Of a DNA stretch of 64,000 nucleotides, positions 35,432 through 43,547 are shown piece after piece. The DNA is from Kytococcus sedentarius DSM 20547 (GTDB lineage: Bacteria > Actinomycetota > Actinomycetes > Actinomycetales > Dermatophilaceae). The stretch lies in the NCBI RefSeq assembly GCF_000023925.1, contig NC_013169.1, positions 2,418,001 through 2,482,000 of the forward strand, read 5' to 3'. The notes under the pieces are model-generated. The model ran no database searches. It worked only from the letters and a program-made list of their open reading frames with translations, and was not told where the DNA came from. Every line of letters begins with the position of its first letter. The stretch's first letter is position 1. Made by a program: the position numbers and the translations under genes.

Positions 35432-36642
35432 GACTGCCTCCACGGCAGGCTCGCGGCCACGACCCATCCGCCGGTGTTCGGATCGGGGCCGGCGGTGAGC
35501 GTGCCCCCGAGGGCGCGTGCACGCTCCTGCATTCCGATGATCCCGTGGTGCGAGACGCCGCGCGGTCTGGTGCGCCGTTCACCGGATGCGGCGTTCAGCA
35601 CGGTCAGCTCGACCGAATTATCGTGTACGAGGATACGGACACTCACTGCTGCACCGTCGGCATACTTCAAAGCGTTCGTCAGGCTCTCCTGGACGATCCG
35701 GTACCCGGCCAGTCCGACCTGATCGGGGATAGAGGTGAGGTCGCCTTCGACATGCAGCCGGATCGCCGCTCTCGTGTACTGCAAGTCGCTGATGAGCTCG
35801 CGAACATCGCGAAGAGTGGGCGTCGGTCGCACGGGAGCCTTACCCTCGTCGTCGGTGGCGAGCACGCTGATGAGATCGCGCACGTCATCTACAGCGGTGC
35901 GGCTCAAGCGCCCGATGTCGGCAAGGACTTGATCGGTGCGCTGTGGGTCGGTACGGACGACGTAGCGGACGCCTTCGGCCTGGATCGCGATGGTGTTCAG
36001 CGAGTGGCCGAGCACGTCGTGCATCTCGCGAGCGATGCGGGTGCGCTCCTCGACAGCAGCGAGCCGCCGCTCCACCGCTTGCCGGGCTTCGAGGGCAGCG
36101 GCACGTTCGAGCGCGTCCTCGTAGCGTGCTTTCCGGTTCCGCCGGACGATGCCAGCCAGGACGGCGACCGTGATCAGAGCCACTGCGGCAGCGGAGATCA
36201 CCAGCCTGACCTTCCAGTCGGTACCCGGAGCGGGAGTCGGCACGGTGAGTACCGCCACGCCGGCACCCACGTAGATGACAGCGGCGTATCCCCACCGCCA
36301 CGGCGGGAGCAGTCGCGTCTGCGTGGTGTACGCGCCGATCAGACACACCGCACCGGCGAACACCGTCAGCTCCTGCACCACTACGAGATGCACGAAGAGC
36401 AGAACCCCGACGACAGCGAGGGCGAGCCGCGGGCGCAGGCGGCGGAAGATCAGAGCGATCGAGCAGCCGAACACGACGAAGCTGTAGGCGACCTGCTCAG
36501 GCGTGGCGAACGACAGCGTCGGCCGGCTGATCGCGCCGAGCACCCCGACGAGCGCCGCTAGGACGATGTCCGCGATCCAGGGGCGCTCCTGCCAGACAGT
36601 ACGGAGCCGTTCACGGGTCGCGGGGGCGGTGAACGGTTCCAT
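35428..36642 (-). CDS. Sensor histidine kinase (HisKA_3/DesK type)
   Basis: 404 residues. Five or six hydrophobic segments fill residues 22-166 with only short loops, so it lacks a large external sensor and may read the membrane or its partner transporter. Then a coiled coil, the HisKA_3 box REMHDVLGHSLN with His208, and a HATPase domain (IVQESLTNALKYADGAAVSV, later GIIGMQERARALGG). TACGAT lies 8 nt before the ATG with no ribosome-binding site. Divergent from the ABC exporter. Confidence 0.93.
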   Translation of the reverse strand: MEPFTAPATRERLRTVWQERPWIADIVLAALVGVLGAISRPTLSFATPEQVAYSFVVFGCSIALIFRRLRPRLALAVVGVLLFVHLVVVQELTVFAGAVCLIGAYTTQTRLLPPWRWGYAAVIYVGAGVAVLTVPTPAPGTDWKVRLVISAAAVALITVAVLAGIVRRNRKARYEDALERAAALEARQAVERRLAAVEERTRIAREMHDVLGHSLNTIAIQAEGVRYVVRTDPQRTDQVLADIGRLSRTAVDDVRDLISVLATDDEGKAPVRPTPTLRDVRELISDLQYTRAAIRLHVEGDLTSIPDQVGLAGYRIVQESLTNALKYADGAAVSVRILVHDNSVELTVLNAASGERRTRPRGVSHHGIIGMQERARALGGTLTAGPDPNTGGWVVAASLPWRQS

Positions 36643-36670
36643 ACCCAACCATCGTATGGCGCGGGCCGTT

Positions 36671-36702
36671 GTCGGTCTTCATACCGCGGTATGAAGACCG
36701 AC
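36671..36702. promoter_or_regulatory. 32-bp perfect palindrome between kinase and ABC operon
   Basis: The half-site GTCGGTCTTCATACCG is followed without gap by its exact complement. It lies 29 bp upstream of the kinase ATG and 82 bp upstream of the ABC ATG, so it can act on both promoters. The adjoining LuxR-type regulator is the obvious binder. Confidence 0.75.
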
Positions 36703-36783
36703 TTCGTGCCGCAGCACGATCTGCCGCACGGCCGGTCCGGGAATCGTAGGTGGCGTGACCGACCCGACTGAAACGAGGCATGC

Positions 36784-37683
36784 ATGACCAGCGTCATCAC
36801 TACCCGCGGATTGACCAAGCAGTTCAAGACCCACACGGCTGTCAATTCCCTCGATCTGGACGTCCCGCAGGGCCACGTGTATGGGTTCCTCGGGCCGAAC
36901 GGATCGGGCAAGTCGACCACGATGAAGATGCTGTTGGGTCTCACCCAGCCCACCAGCGGTGACATCGACGTGCTCGGCGAGCCCCTCACGCGCGCATCGC
37001 GCACCAAGCTCCTGCCGTCGATCGGGTCGATGATAGAAGCTCCTCCCGGGTACGGGCACCTCACCGGCCGGGAGAACATGCGCATCGTCCAGGACATGCT
37101 CGACTTGTCCACCGCACAGATCGACCACGCGCTGGCGACTGTCCGGTTGACTGAGCAGCAGCACAAGCTGGTCCGCAACTATTCCCTCGGCATGAAGCAG
37201 CGCCTCGGCATCGCGATGGCACTGGCCCGCGATCCCGCACTGCTCATCCTCGACGAACCGACCAACGGCCTCGACCCCGCCGGGATCGAGGAGATTCGCA
37301 TGCTGCTCGTGGACCTCGCGGGTCGTGGGATCACGGTCATGGTGTCGAGCCACCTGCTCGATGAGATCGACAAGATGGCCAGCGTCCTGGGCATCCTCTC
37401 CAGCGGGACGATGATCTTCCAGGGCAGCCGCGACCAGCTCTTCGAGCAATCCGTGCCGGATCTGATCATCGAGACTTCCGACCCGCAGGCCGCCCTCGCA
37501 CAGGGCATCACGGCAACCCGGGTTCCTGAGGGCATCAGGATGAGCGGGATCGACAAGGACGAGACCGCGAAAGTCGTCTACCAGCTCGCCGTCGCGGGCG
37601 TCCCGATCTACGAGGTGCATCGCGTCGCGCAGAGCCTCGAAGATGTGTTCATGGACCTCACCGGCAGGGGTGGTCTGCTGTGA
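36784..37683 (+). CDS. ABC transporter ATPase (bacitracin/lantibiotic immunity type)
   Basis: 299 residues. Walker A GPNGSGKSTT, Q-loop region SMIEAPPGYGHLTGREN, signature YSLGMKQRLGIAMALA, Walker B LLILDEPTNGLDP and VSSHLLDEI are intact. The C-terminal part (VPIYEVHRVAQSLEDVFMDL) is typical of BcrA/lantibiotic-immunity ATPases. GAGG precedes the ATG. It overlaps the first permease by 4 nt. Confidence 0.94.
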   Translation: MTSVITTRGLTKQFKTHTAVNSLDLDVPQGHVYGFLGPNGSGKSTTMKMLLGLTQPTSGDIDVLGEPLTRASRTKLLPSIGSMIEAPPGYGHLTGRENMRIVQDMLDLSTAQIDHALATVRLTEQQHKLVRNYSLGMKQRLGIAMALARDPALLILDEPTNGLDPAGIEEIRMLLVDLAGRGITVMVSSHLLDEIDKMASVLGILSSGTMIFQGSRDQLFEQSVPDLIIETSDPQAALAQGITATRVPEGIRMSGIDKDETAKVVYQLAVAGVPIYEVHRVAQSLEDVFMDLTGRGGLL

Positions 37684-38432
37684 GGCGCGCGATCCGGCTC
37701 GAGTTCCGCAAGATGCGCCGCCTGCGCACGTTCCTCATCACCGCGATCCTCGTCCTCGCCGTCGCGGGCCTGTCCAGCTTCTCCCTCTTCGCGGGCAGCA
37801 CCCAGGAATCGTTCAACGACCCGGACGCGATGCCGTGGGCGGGCCTGATGGTGACCTACACGCTCATGGCCGCGATGACCTCCCCGATCCTCGCCGCCGT
37901 GCTCGCCAGCCGACAGACCGACATCGAACACTCCGGCGTCGGCTGGACCCTCGCCTCAACCGCCGGATACTCACCGGGCGTGCTGTGCCGGGCGAAACTC
38001 GTCGCACTCAGCACGGTCCTGCTGCCGGCCGTCGTCGTGCAGAGCCTGCTCGTGATCGGCATGGGCCTGTTCGCCGGCATTCGCGTGCCCCTCGATCCGG
38101 GGCCGTGGGTGCTGTACACGGGGCTGCTGTTCCTCATCGATGTCGTGTTCCTCGCGCTGCACATCTGGCTCGCCGCCATCGTGGAGAACCAACTCGTGTC
38201 CGTCGGCGTCGGCATGCTCGGCGCGTTCCTCGGCGTCTTCACGCTCCTCACCTCGACCGCCGTGGCCCGCGTCATCCCCTGGGGGTACTACGCCATGATC
38301 TCCCCGATCGGACAACAAGGCGACAGCCTGGTGTATCTCACGCCGCCGTTCGGGTGGATAGCCGGCTTCCTCATCCTCGTCGGAATCGTCTTCGCCGTCG
38401 CCACGCGACGTCTCGACCGGATCGAAAGGTAA
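37680..38432 (+). CDS. ABC exporter permease 1 (lantibiotic-immunity type)
   Basis: 250 residues, six hydrophobic segments, beginning MRRAIRLEFRKMRRLRTF, a start style common to the EpiE/MutE-type permeases. Segments such as VVVQSLLVIGMGLFAGI and IAGFLILVGIVFAVATRR span the membrane. It is coupled by overlap to the ATPase and followed after 4 bp by a second permease; the two would pair as a heterodimer. Confidence 0.88.
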   Translation: MRRAIRLEFRKMRRLRTFLITAILVLAVAGLSSFSLFAGSTQESFNDPDAMPWAGLMVTYTLMAAMTSPILAAVLASRQTDIEHSGVGWTLASTAGYSPGVLCRAKLVALSTVLLPAVVVQSLLVIGMGLFAGIRVPLDPGPWVLYTGLLFLIDVVFLALHIWLAAIVENQLVSVGVGMLGAFLGVFTLLTSTAVARVIPWGYYAMISPIGQQGDSLVYLTPPFGWIAGFLILVGIVFAVATRRLDRIER

Positions 38433-38436
38433 CCCC

Positions 38437-39183
38437 GTGCTCCGCGCAGAAATCCTCAAACTCAAGCGATCCGCCACCTGGATCATCGCGCTCATCCTCC
38501 CGCTACTGGCCGTCACCACCGGGACGATCAACCTCGCCAACAACCCCGCCACACTCGACGCCGGATGGGCATCCTTCACGTCTCAAGTGACCCTGTTCTA
38601 TGGACTGCTGTTCTTCTCAATCGGGATCGGCCTGATCGCGTCCACCGCCTGGCGGATGGAACACCGCGGCACGAACTGGAACCTCCTCCTCACCACCACC
38701 CGCCGGCCAGTCAAGCTGGTCATCGCCAAGGTCTTGGTCATCATGATCCCCGTCGCGTTCATGCAACTCGTCCTCGTAGCAGGCACCCTGATCTCGGGCA
38801 CGCTCGTGCTCGGGCTGGACGGTGCCATTCCGTGGCAGTTCACCCTCGTCGGCGCGATCTCCGTGCTCGCAGCCCTGCCGCTGATTGCAATCCAGTCCCT
38901 GCTGTCGATGCTGCTGAAGTCGTTCGCCGCACCCGTCGCCATCTGCCTGCTCGGCTGCGTCGTCGGCGTCGCCACGGTCACCAGCGAAGCACTCCGACCG
39001 CTGAGCTTCATCTGGCCGCAAGCCATCAACACACGCGCCCTGAATCTCGGGTCGACTGCACTTGCGGGCTCGGGCGGGCTCACAGCCCAGGACGCGCTAC
39101 CGCTCATCGGCACGGCGCTCGGATTCGCGCTGGTCATCGTCGCACTCACCGTCGCAACGATCCGCACCGTCAAGCTCCGCTGA
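38437..39183 (+). CDS. ABC exporter permease 2 (lantibiotic-immunity type)
   Basis: 248 residues, six hydrophobic segments, start MLRAEILKLKRSATWIIALI (GTG start codon). The central loop RMEHRGTNWNLLLTTTRRPV, then KLVIAKVLV, is the conserved cytoplasmic coupling region of MutG/EpiG-like permeases. It completes a three-gene exporter of peptide-antibiotic type under a two-component system. Confidence 0.88.
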   Translation: MLRAEILKLKRSATWIIALILPLLAVTTGTINLANNPATLDAGWASFTSQVTLFYGLLFFSIGIGLIASTAWRMEHRGTNWNLLLTTTRRPVKLVIAKVLVIMIPVAFMQLVLVAGTLISGTLVLGLDGAIPWQFTLVGAISVLAALPLIAIQSLLSMLLKSFAAPVAICLLGCVVGVATVTSEALRPLSFIWPQAINTRALNLGSTALAGSGGLTAQDALPLIGTALGFALVIVALTVATIRTVKLR

Positions 39184-39210
39184 ATCTCGCAGGGAGGGCA
39201 GGTCAGACTG

Positions 39211-39474
39211 GTGACTGATCGGAACGATCTCGATGATCGAATCGCGCAGCTCGACGCCGAGATCGCCGCTCACCCGATGGCGAGCAGGAAGATGCGGGCC
39301 GCGCTGGCCGTCATCGAAGAGTTCAGCTTCGGTGGCGTCGCGCTCGTCGAGCAGCGCCTCGCGGAACAGTGCCTGCCCTCTCTCGCAACACTCGCCAGAA
39401 TCCAGGAAGCCCACGCGCTATCGTGGTACCGGCTCCACGAGGCCCGCGAAGAACTGCGCCGCGAGAACTCCTGA
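39211..39474 (+). CDS. Small helical protein of unknown function
   Basis: 87 residues, GTG start, AGGGAGG upstream. Almost all helical and charged (LDDRIAQLDAEIAAHPMASR, KMRAALAVIEEFSFGG, RLHEAREELRREN). It ends 6 bp before the AraC-type gene in the same direction, so the two may be co-transcribed. No family recognised. Confidence 0.6.
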   Translation: MTDRNDLDDRIAQLDAEIAAHPMASRKMRAALAVIEEFSFGGVALVEQRLAEQCLPSLATLARIQEAHALSWYRLHEAREELRRENS

Positions 39475-39480
39475 GTAGCG

Positions 39481-40599
39481 ATGAACCCGCGGGCGCTACA
39501 TGACTATCAAGTCCTACTTGCTCGCACCCAAACCGTGCATCGCCCAGTCGGTCCGGTGGCTCATGACTGCGTCAAAGTTATCGTCGTCAGGGATGGCAGC
39601 GCGATCCTGTTCAGCGAGTTCGGACAGCAGGCGGTCCGGCCGGGCGATGTGGTGGTGCTGGCGCCGAGTACCTTGTGCGGCTCCGAGCCCGAAGGGCACA
39701 TCACCGTCACCACGATCTACGCCGATACCGACTACGTGATCGACCAGGCGTTCTGGCAGCACGTCGGCATCTTGCACTACCGGCTCGATGCAAGGGGCTT
39801 CGCGGAGAAGGTCTACTCCGATCCAGCGCAGATCCTGCGCCTCGGTGAGGACCGCACGGGCATGATGATGGCGTGGCTGGATGAGATGGTCGCGCTCAGC
39901 CTCGACGGGCAGTTCCAGCGCCGATTCCATCGGCTGCAAGCGCTCTGGTTCGCGATCATGGACGTGGTCGCCCCCTATGTCCGCATCTCCCCCGTACGGT
40001 TGACGCCGTTGCAGCGAGCACGCTCGCGCCCGGCGCCGCCGCGCACTCGACGGTTCACGCCGCTGCGCCGAGAAGCGCTGCTCGCGCGCGAAGCACTCCA
40101 CGAGCACATCGCGCATTCGTGGACGCTGCGTGAGCTGGCCGAATCGGTGCGGCTTTCCCCGCAGCAGCTCACGCGGGTGTTCGCCGACGCGTACGGCAAG
40201 ACGCCGATCGCGTATCTCACGATGCTGCGCGTGCAGGATATGGCCCGGCTACTGCGCGAGACTGACCAGCCCGTCGCCGTCACGGGGCGGCAGGTCGGGT
40301 GGTCCAGCCGCTCGCGGGCGACCGAAGCGTTCATCGAGCATGTCGGGATCAGTCCGAGCCGCTACCGCGCCATGCGCCACGTCGTCGGTCCAGTCGAACT
40401 CGTCTTGATGACCAGGCGTGGCGAGGGGCGGTTCGTAGAGCGCGAGGGCGCGGACGATGTTCGGGTCGAGCTGCGCGGCTCTCAGGGCGATGAGCGCGCC
40501 GCTGGAGAGGCCGAACAGGTGGTGTGCGTTCATGGCCTTGGCGACGGCGACCACATCTTCAGCTTCAGCATCGAGGCCCTCTGCGGGTGCGATGTCTGA
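39481..40599 (+). CDS. AraC-family regulator with lost stop codon
   Basis: The first about 300 residues match the AraC paralogue at 20581 end to end (VVRDGSAILFSEFGQQAVRP, later HSWTLRELAESVRLSPQQLT and RVFADAYGKTP), including both C-terminal helix-turn-helix motifs up to SRYRAMRH. After that point near 40380 the reading runs antisense through the neighbouring hydrolase pseudogene for about 70 foreign residues. The native end was therefore lost when the two genes were joined. The DNA-binding domain is complete, so it may still work. Confidence 0.82.
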   Translation: MNPRALHDYQVLLARTQTVHRPVGPVAHDCVKVIVVRDGSAILFSEFGQQAVRPGDVVVLAPSTLCGSEPEGHITVTTIYADTDYVIDQAFWQHVGILHYRLDARGFAEKVYSDPAQILRLGEDRTGMMMAWLDEMVALSLDGQFQRRFHRLQALWFAIMDVVAPYVRISPVRLTPLQRARSRPAPPRTRRFTPLRREALLAREALHEHIAHSWTLRELAESVRLSPQQLTRVFADAYGKTPIAYLTMLRVQDMARLLRETDQPVAVTGRQVGWSSRSRATEAFIEHVGISPSRYRAMRHVVGPVELVLMTRRGEGRFVEREGADDVRVELRGSQGDERAAGEAEQVVCVHGLGDGDHIFSFSIEALCGCDV

Positions 40600-41960
40600 G
40601 CTGGAGCCGCGTCCGCGCCGGTCGATCACGATGGTGGTGAACGTTGCCGCGAGGTATGTGGCGAGCCGGTCGAAGTCTGCGGCGGTCTGCATGCCTCCGG
40701 GGATGAGGATGACGCCTGGCCCATGTCCTCGCACCCGGACGGAGACCGGCATGGTGCCACGCTCGAGGACGAAGTCCGTCCAATCGCGACGATCCAGCCT
40801 GCTCCAGAACCTGCGGGAGGTCGATGCCGGGACCTGTGGCATCTCCCACTGTTGTAGGCGGGCCATTGCGTCGGCCATCAAGCGGGATGGCGCGGCACGG
40901 AGCCCCGCATCCCGGATACGGACCGCAAGCGGGCTGGCGGCCTGTGCGATGCGCCCGGTGAGGCGCGATTGACGCCAGAGCCCGTGGGTGCGCGCCCGAC
41001 GGAGGCGGTCATACTCCTCCAAGATCCGGTCGAGGTCGTGCACTGCGGCATCGCGCAGGAGCAGCACGAGGGTGGCGGCGTCCTCGATGGCCTGCCCGGC
41101 CCCTTGGCCGAGGTCGGGGGTCATCGCGTGGGCGGCGTCGCCGAGCAGCACGCCCCGGCCTCGAACGAAGGTGCTCGGGAAGCTGGCGAGGTCGTAGATG
41201 TCGTGCCGGAGGATGTGTTGTGGCGGGGTCGCGTCGATGAGTTCAAGGATCGGGGCGTGCCAGGAGCCGAAGTGGCGGCGGAGTGACTCAGCGGGGTCGG
41301 TGTCGGTTCCGCCGGGCGAGATGTTGCGGGTCGCGAACCAGTACACGCAGTCGTCGGGCAGCGGCACGATCCCGAAGCGCGCACCTCGCCCCCAGGTCTC
41401 GCCCGCTTCGTCGGAGAGGTGGCCGGTGGAGGAGGTGACGCCGCGCGAGGCGGTGTATCCGGCGTAGCGGAGGCCGGGTCAAGCCCCCATCGTGCGCGGG
41501 CCTCACCGCGAATGCCGTCTGCAGCGACCACCAGGTCGAACTGCTCCTCGTTGCGGTTAACAGTCACGATCGGTGCCCCGTCTTCCGACACGCGTGCGGC
41601 CTCGCCGAGGCGGAGGGTTCCGGGTGCAAGGCGGGTGACGAGTGCTTGGTGCAGGTCGCTGCGGTGCAGGCTCCGCACGCCCGGAGCGTCGGATGGGGGC
41701 AGGGCGACCAGCCACCGGCCGGAGGGCTGTCGCTGGCCTGAGCGCAGTCTCCCCACGGCGGTGCTGCTCACCTCGCGCACCAGGTCTCCGAGCTCGATCG
41801 CATCCAAGGCCGCGAACGCATTCCCGAACAGCGTGAGCCCTGTCCCCACCGCGCCGGCGTCGGCACGGCGCTCATAGACGGTCACGGTGTGCCCGTCGGA
41901 TTGCAGGGCGACGGCGGCGGTCAGCCCGCCGATCCCTCCTCCGATGATCCCGATGCGCAT
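40249..41960 (-). pseudogene. FAD monooxygenase fused to alpha/beta hydrolase, frameshifted and truncated
   Basis: The N-terminal frame (to about 41480) has the FAD dinucleotide fold IGIIGGGIGGLTAAVALQ and the middle motif DLVVAADGIRG of UbiH/TetX-like hydroxylases. The rest, in another frame, has GVLLGDAAHAMTPDLGQGAG and then a complete change to an alpha/beta hydrolase (GVILIPGGMQTAADFDRLAT, LFGLSSGALIALRAAQLDP with its nucleophile Ser). A one-base lesion near 41470-41485 separates the frames, and the hydrolase is cut off where it meets the AraC gene. Starts at ATG 41960, overlapping the MarR stop. Confidence 0.78.
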
Positions 41961-42439
41961 CAGCGCTCCTGTCCGGCCTCTGCGCCTTCTCGTCGTTGCT
42001 CGGTGTCAGACTCGGCCGGGGCTTCGAGCACTTGGGTGATGTCGGTGATCGCGCTGAGGAACGCGTGGGCCTGCTCCGGTGACCATCGCTCGAAGACCGC
42101 GCGGAGCCGGCCGATGTTGTCGCCGTAGAGGGCGTTGAATCGGTCGATGCTGGTGGCGTGGATACGGATCGAACGGCGGTCGGTGGCATCGTGTTGTCGC
42201 TCGATCCAGCCGTCTCGTTCGAGCCGGGTGAGGATCCCGGTCATCGTCGCGAGCCGGGTGTGGGTGCGTCGTGCCAGTACGGTCGGTGTCTGCGGTCCTT
42301 CCCGGTTGAGGACTTCGAGCACCGTCAGGTCGGTGTCCTTGATGCCCGCGGTCTCGGCGACCGTCCGGTCGTAGCTGGCGAGGTCGGTGCGGAGACGGCG
42401 CAGTGCGAGCAGCAACAGTTCCGCGGACGGCGCGGTCAT
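41960..42439 (-). CDS. MarR-family transcriptional regulator
   Basis: 159 residues with the MarR winged helix: DLTVLEVLNREGPQTPTVLA, recognition helix TRLATMTGILTRLERDGWIE and wing RQHDATDRRSIRIHAT. Its stop overlaps the flavoenzyme start (TGATG), and its own start overlaps the unknown gene upstream by 4 nt. It probably represses this operon through the dyad at 43113-43143, responding to the flavoenzyme's substrate. Confidence 0.9.
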   Translation of the reverse strand: MTAPSAELLLLALRRLRTDLASYDRTVAETAGIKDTDLTVLEVLNREGPQTPTVLARRTHTRLATMTGILTRLERDGWIERQHDATDRRSIRIHATSIDRFNALYGDNIGRLRAVFERWSPEQAHAFLSAITDITQVLEAPAESDTEQRREGAEAGQER

Positions 42440-43092
42440 GCGTGGACCCTCCGAGCGAACAGCGGGAACGGGGTAATGCCGACCTCGTGCAGTTGCCCAC
42501 GGACTACTCGGTAGAAGCTCGGGCGAGTGAGCTGGCCGGCAAGGAACGGCACGACCTTCCCGGGCAGCCGTGCATAGTTCATGATGAGGAACGGCGACTC
42601 GCCGGTGTACTCCAGCAGGGTCGAGTTGTCGACGCCGAGCTTGTCCGCGTACCAGGTCGACACCGACTTCCACGCCTCCACCGCGATCGAAGGGGTCGCG
42701 GTTCCCGTGAAGTGATTCAGCAGGATCTCCCCGTCCTCCGCCTCGGTATCCCCGAAGAGCCCGGCGTTGCGCGCCATCAGCGCGTGCACGGGTTCCGGGA
42801 AGCCGAGTTCCCGCGTCCTCGCGACGATCTCGGAGTGCAGCGGCTCCTCGGACCGGACGAGCAGCGCGAGGTCGTACTCCGGACAGCCCTTAATCGGCGG
42901 GATCACCGTGACCTCCAGCGCGTGCGCGGTATCGACCCCGGACTGCACGGCGAGCCGGGCGGCGAGTTGCACCAGCCGGTGCCGGTAGTCGCCCCTGCGG
43001 CCACTTGCACGCACGAACGGGCCGGACCGTCGCAGATCGATGTTCCAGGCCAGGTGAGTGAACCAACCGCTCAACGGCTCCTTGAAGTCCAT
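42436..43092 (-). CDS. Hypothetical protein in MarR/flavoenzyme operon
   Basis: 218 residues starting MDFKEPLSGWFTHLAWNIDL; GAAGGGG precedes the ATG. No signal peptide or membrane helix. It has a single Cys (IKGCPEYD) and several His/Trp, but I do not recognise a family. As first gene of the operon with a MarR regulator and an aromatic-hydroxylase-like flavoprotein, it may take part in the same detoxification. Confidence 0.65.
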   Translation of the reverse strand: MDFKEPLSGWFTHLAWNIDLRRSGPFVRASGRRGDYRHRLVQLAARLAVQSGVDTAHALEVTVIPPIKGCPEYDLALLVRSEEPLHSEIVARTRELGFPEPVHALMARNAGLFGDTEAEDGEILLNHFTGTATPSIAVEAWKSVSTWYADKLGVDNSTLLEYTGESPFLIMNYARLPGKVVPFLAGQLTRPSFYRVVRGQLHEVGITPFPLFARRVHA

Positions 43093-43112
43093 GATGCCCC
43101 TTCTCTCAGTTA

Positions 43113-43143
43113 CTACGAGACTCGTATTATACGCAACTCGTAG
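43113..43143 (-). promoter_or_regulatory. Promoter with nested dyads, probable MarR operator
   Basis: The minus-strand -10 TATAAT (43126-43131) is the centre of CGTATTATACG (43123-43133) and is flanked by the inverted repeat CTACGAG...CTCGTAG (43113-43119, 43137-43143). A repressor bound here would cover the -10. TATAAT is an unusually perfect hexamer for this genome. Confidence 0.7.
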
Positions 43144-43183
43144 CAGTTGGGAAGCCCGCACCTACGTGACGAGCGCCGCATCG

Positions 43184-43519
43184 TCACCCGTTGTCAAAGG
43201 TGAGAGAGCGAGTTGTGCGGACTCTCGGCACGATCGCACTACATCCGATGATCGTGAGCATGATGCCGAGGGCGGACTGCCAGGCGCGGCGCGGCGCAGG
43301 CTCCCTGGCGGCAGGACACAGAACCTGCTCCAACGTGACGGTGAGGGCGTAGGAGGTGAGGAGGACGACCGGGATGGTGATGACGACGCCGAGCGGAAGG
43401 CTCGCGACCTTCGGGGCCGCCTGACCCCACGATGTGCCCTCTGGCAGGAAGGGCATACCTGACAGGGCAACGTTGTGCAGTGCAAAGAGCAGGTAGCTCG
43501 CTCCGGCGATCGCGACCAT
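43184..43519 (-). CDS. Small membrane protein, possibly 5'-truncated
   Basis: 111 residues with three hydrophobic segments (MVAIAGASYLLFALHNVALS, LPLGVVITIPVVLLTSYALT, and ALGIMLTIIGCSAIV). GGAGGG lies about 12 nt before the ATG. The IS481 element starts 33 bp upstream, so the gene may once have been longer. Family not recognised. Confidence 0.45.
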   Translation of the reverse strand: MVAIAGASYLLFALHNVALSGMPFLPEGTSWGQAAPKVASLPLGVVITIPVVLLTSYALTVTLEQVLCPAAREPAPRRAWQSALGIMLTIIGCSAIVPRVRTTRSLTFDNG

Positions 43520-43547
43520 CCGTACGGCCCGCCCTCCGTTGCGGATC

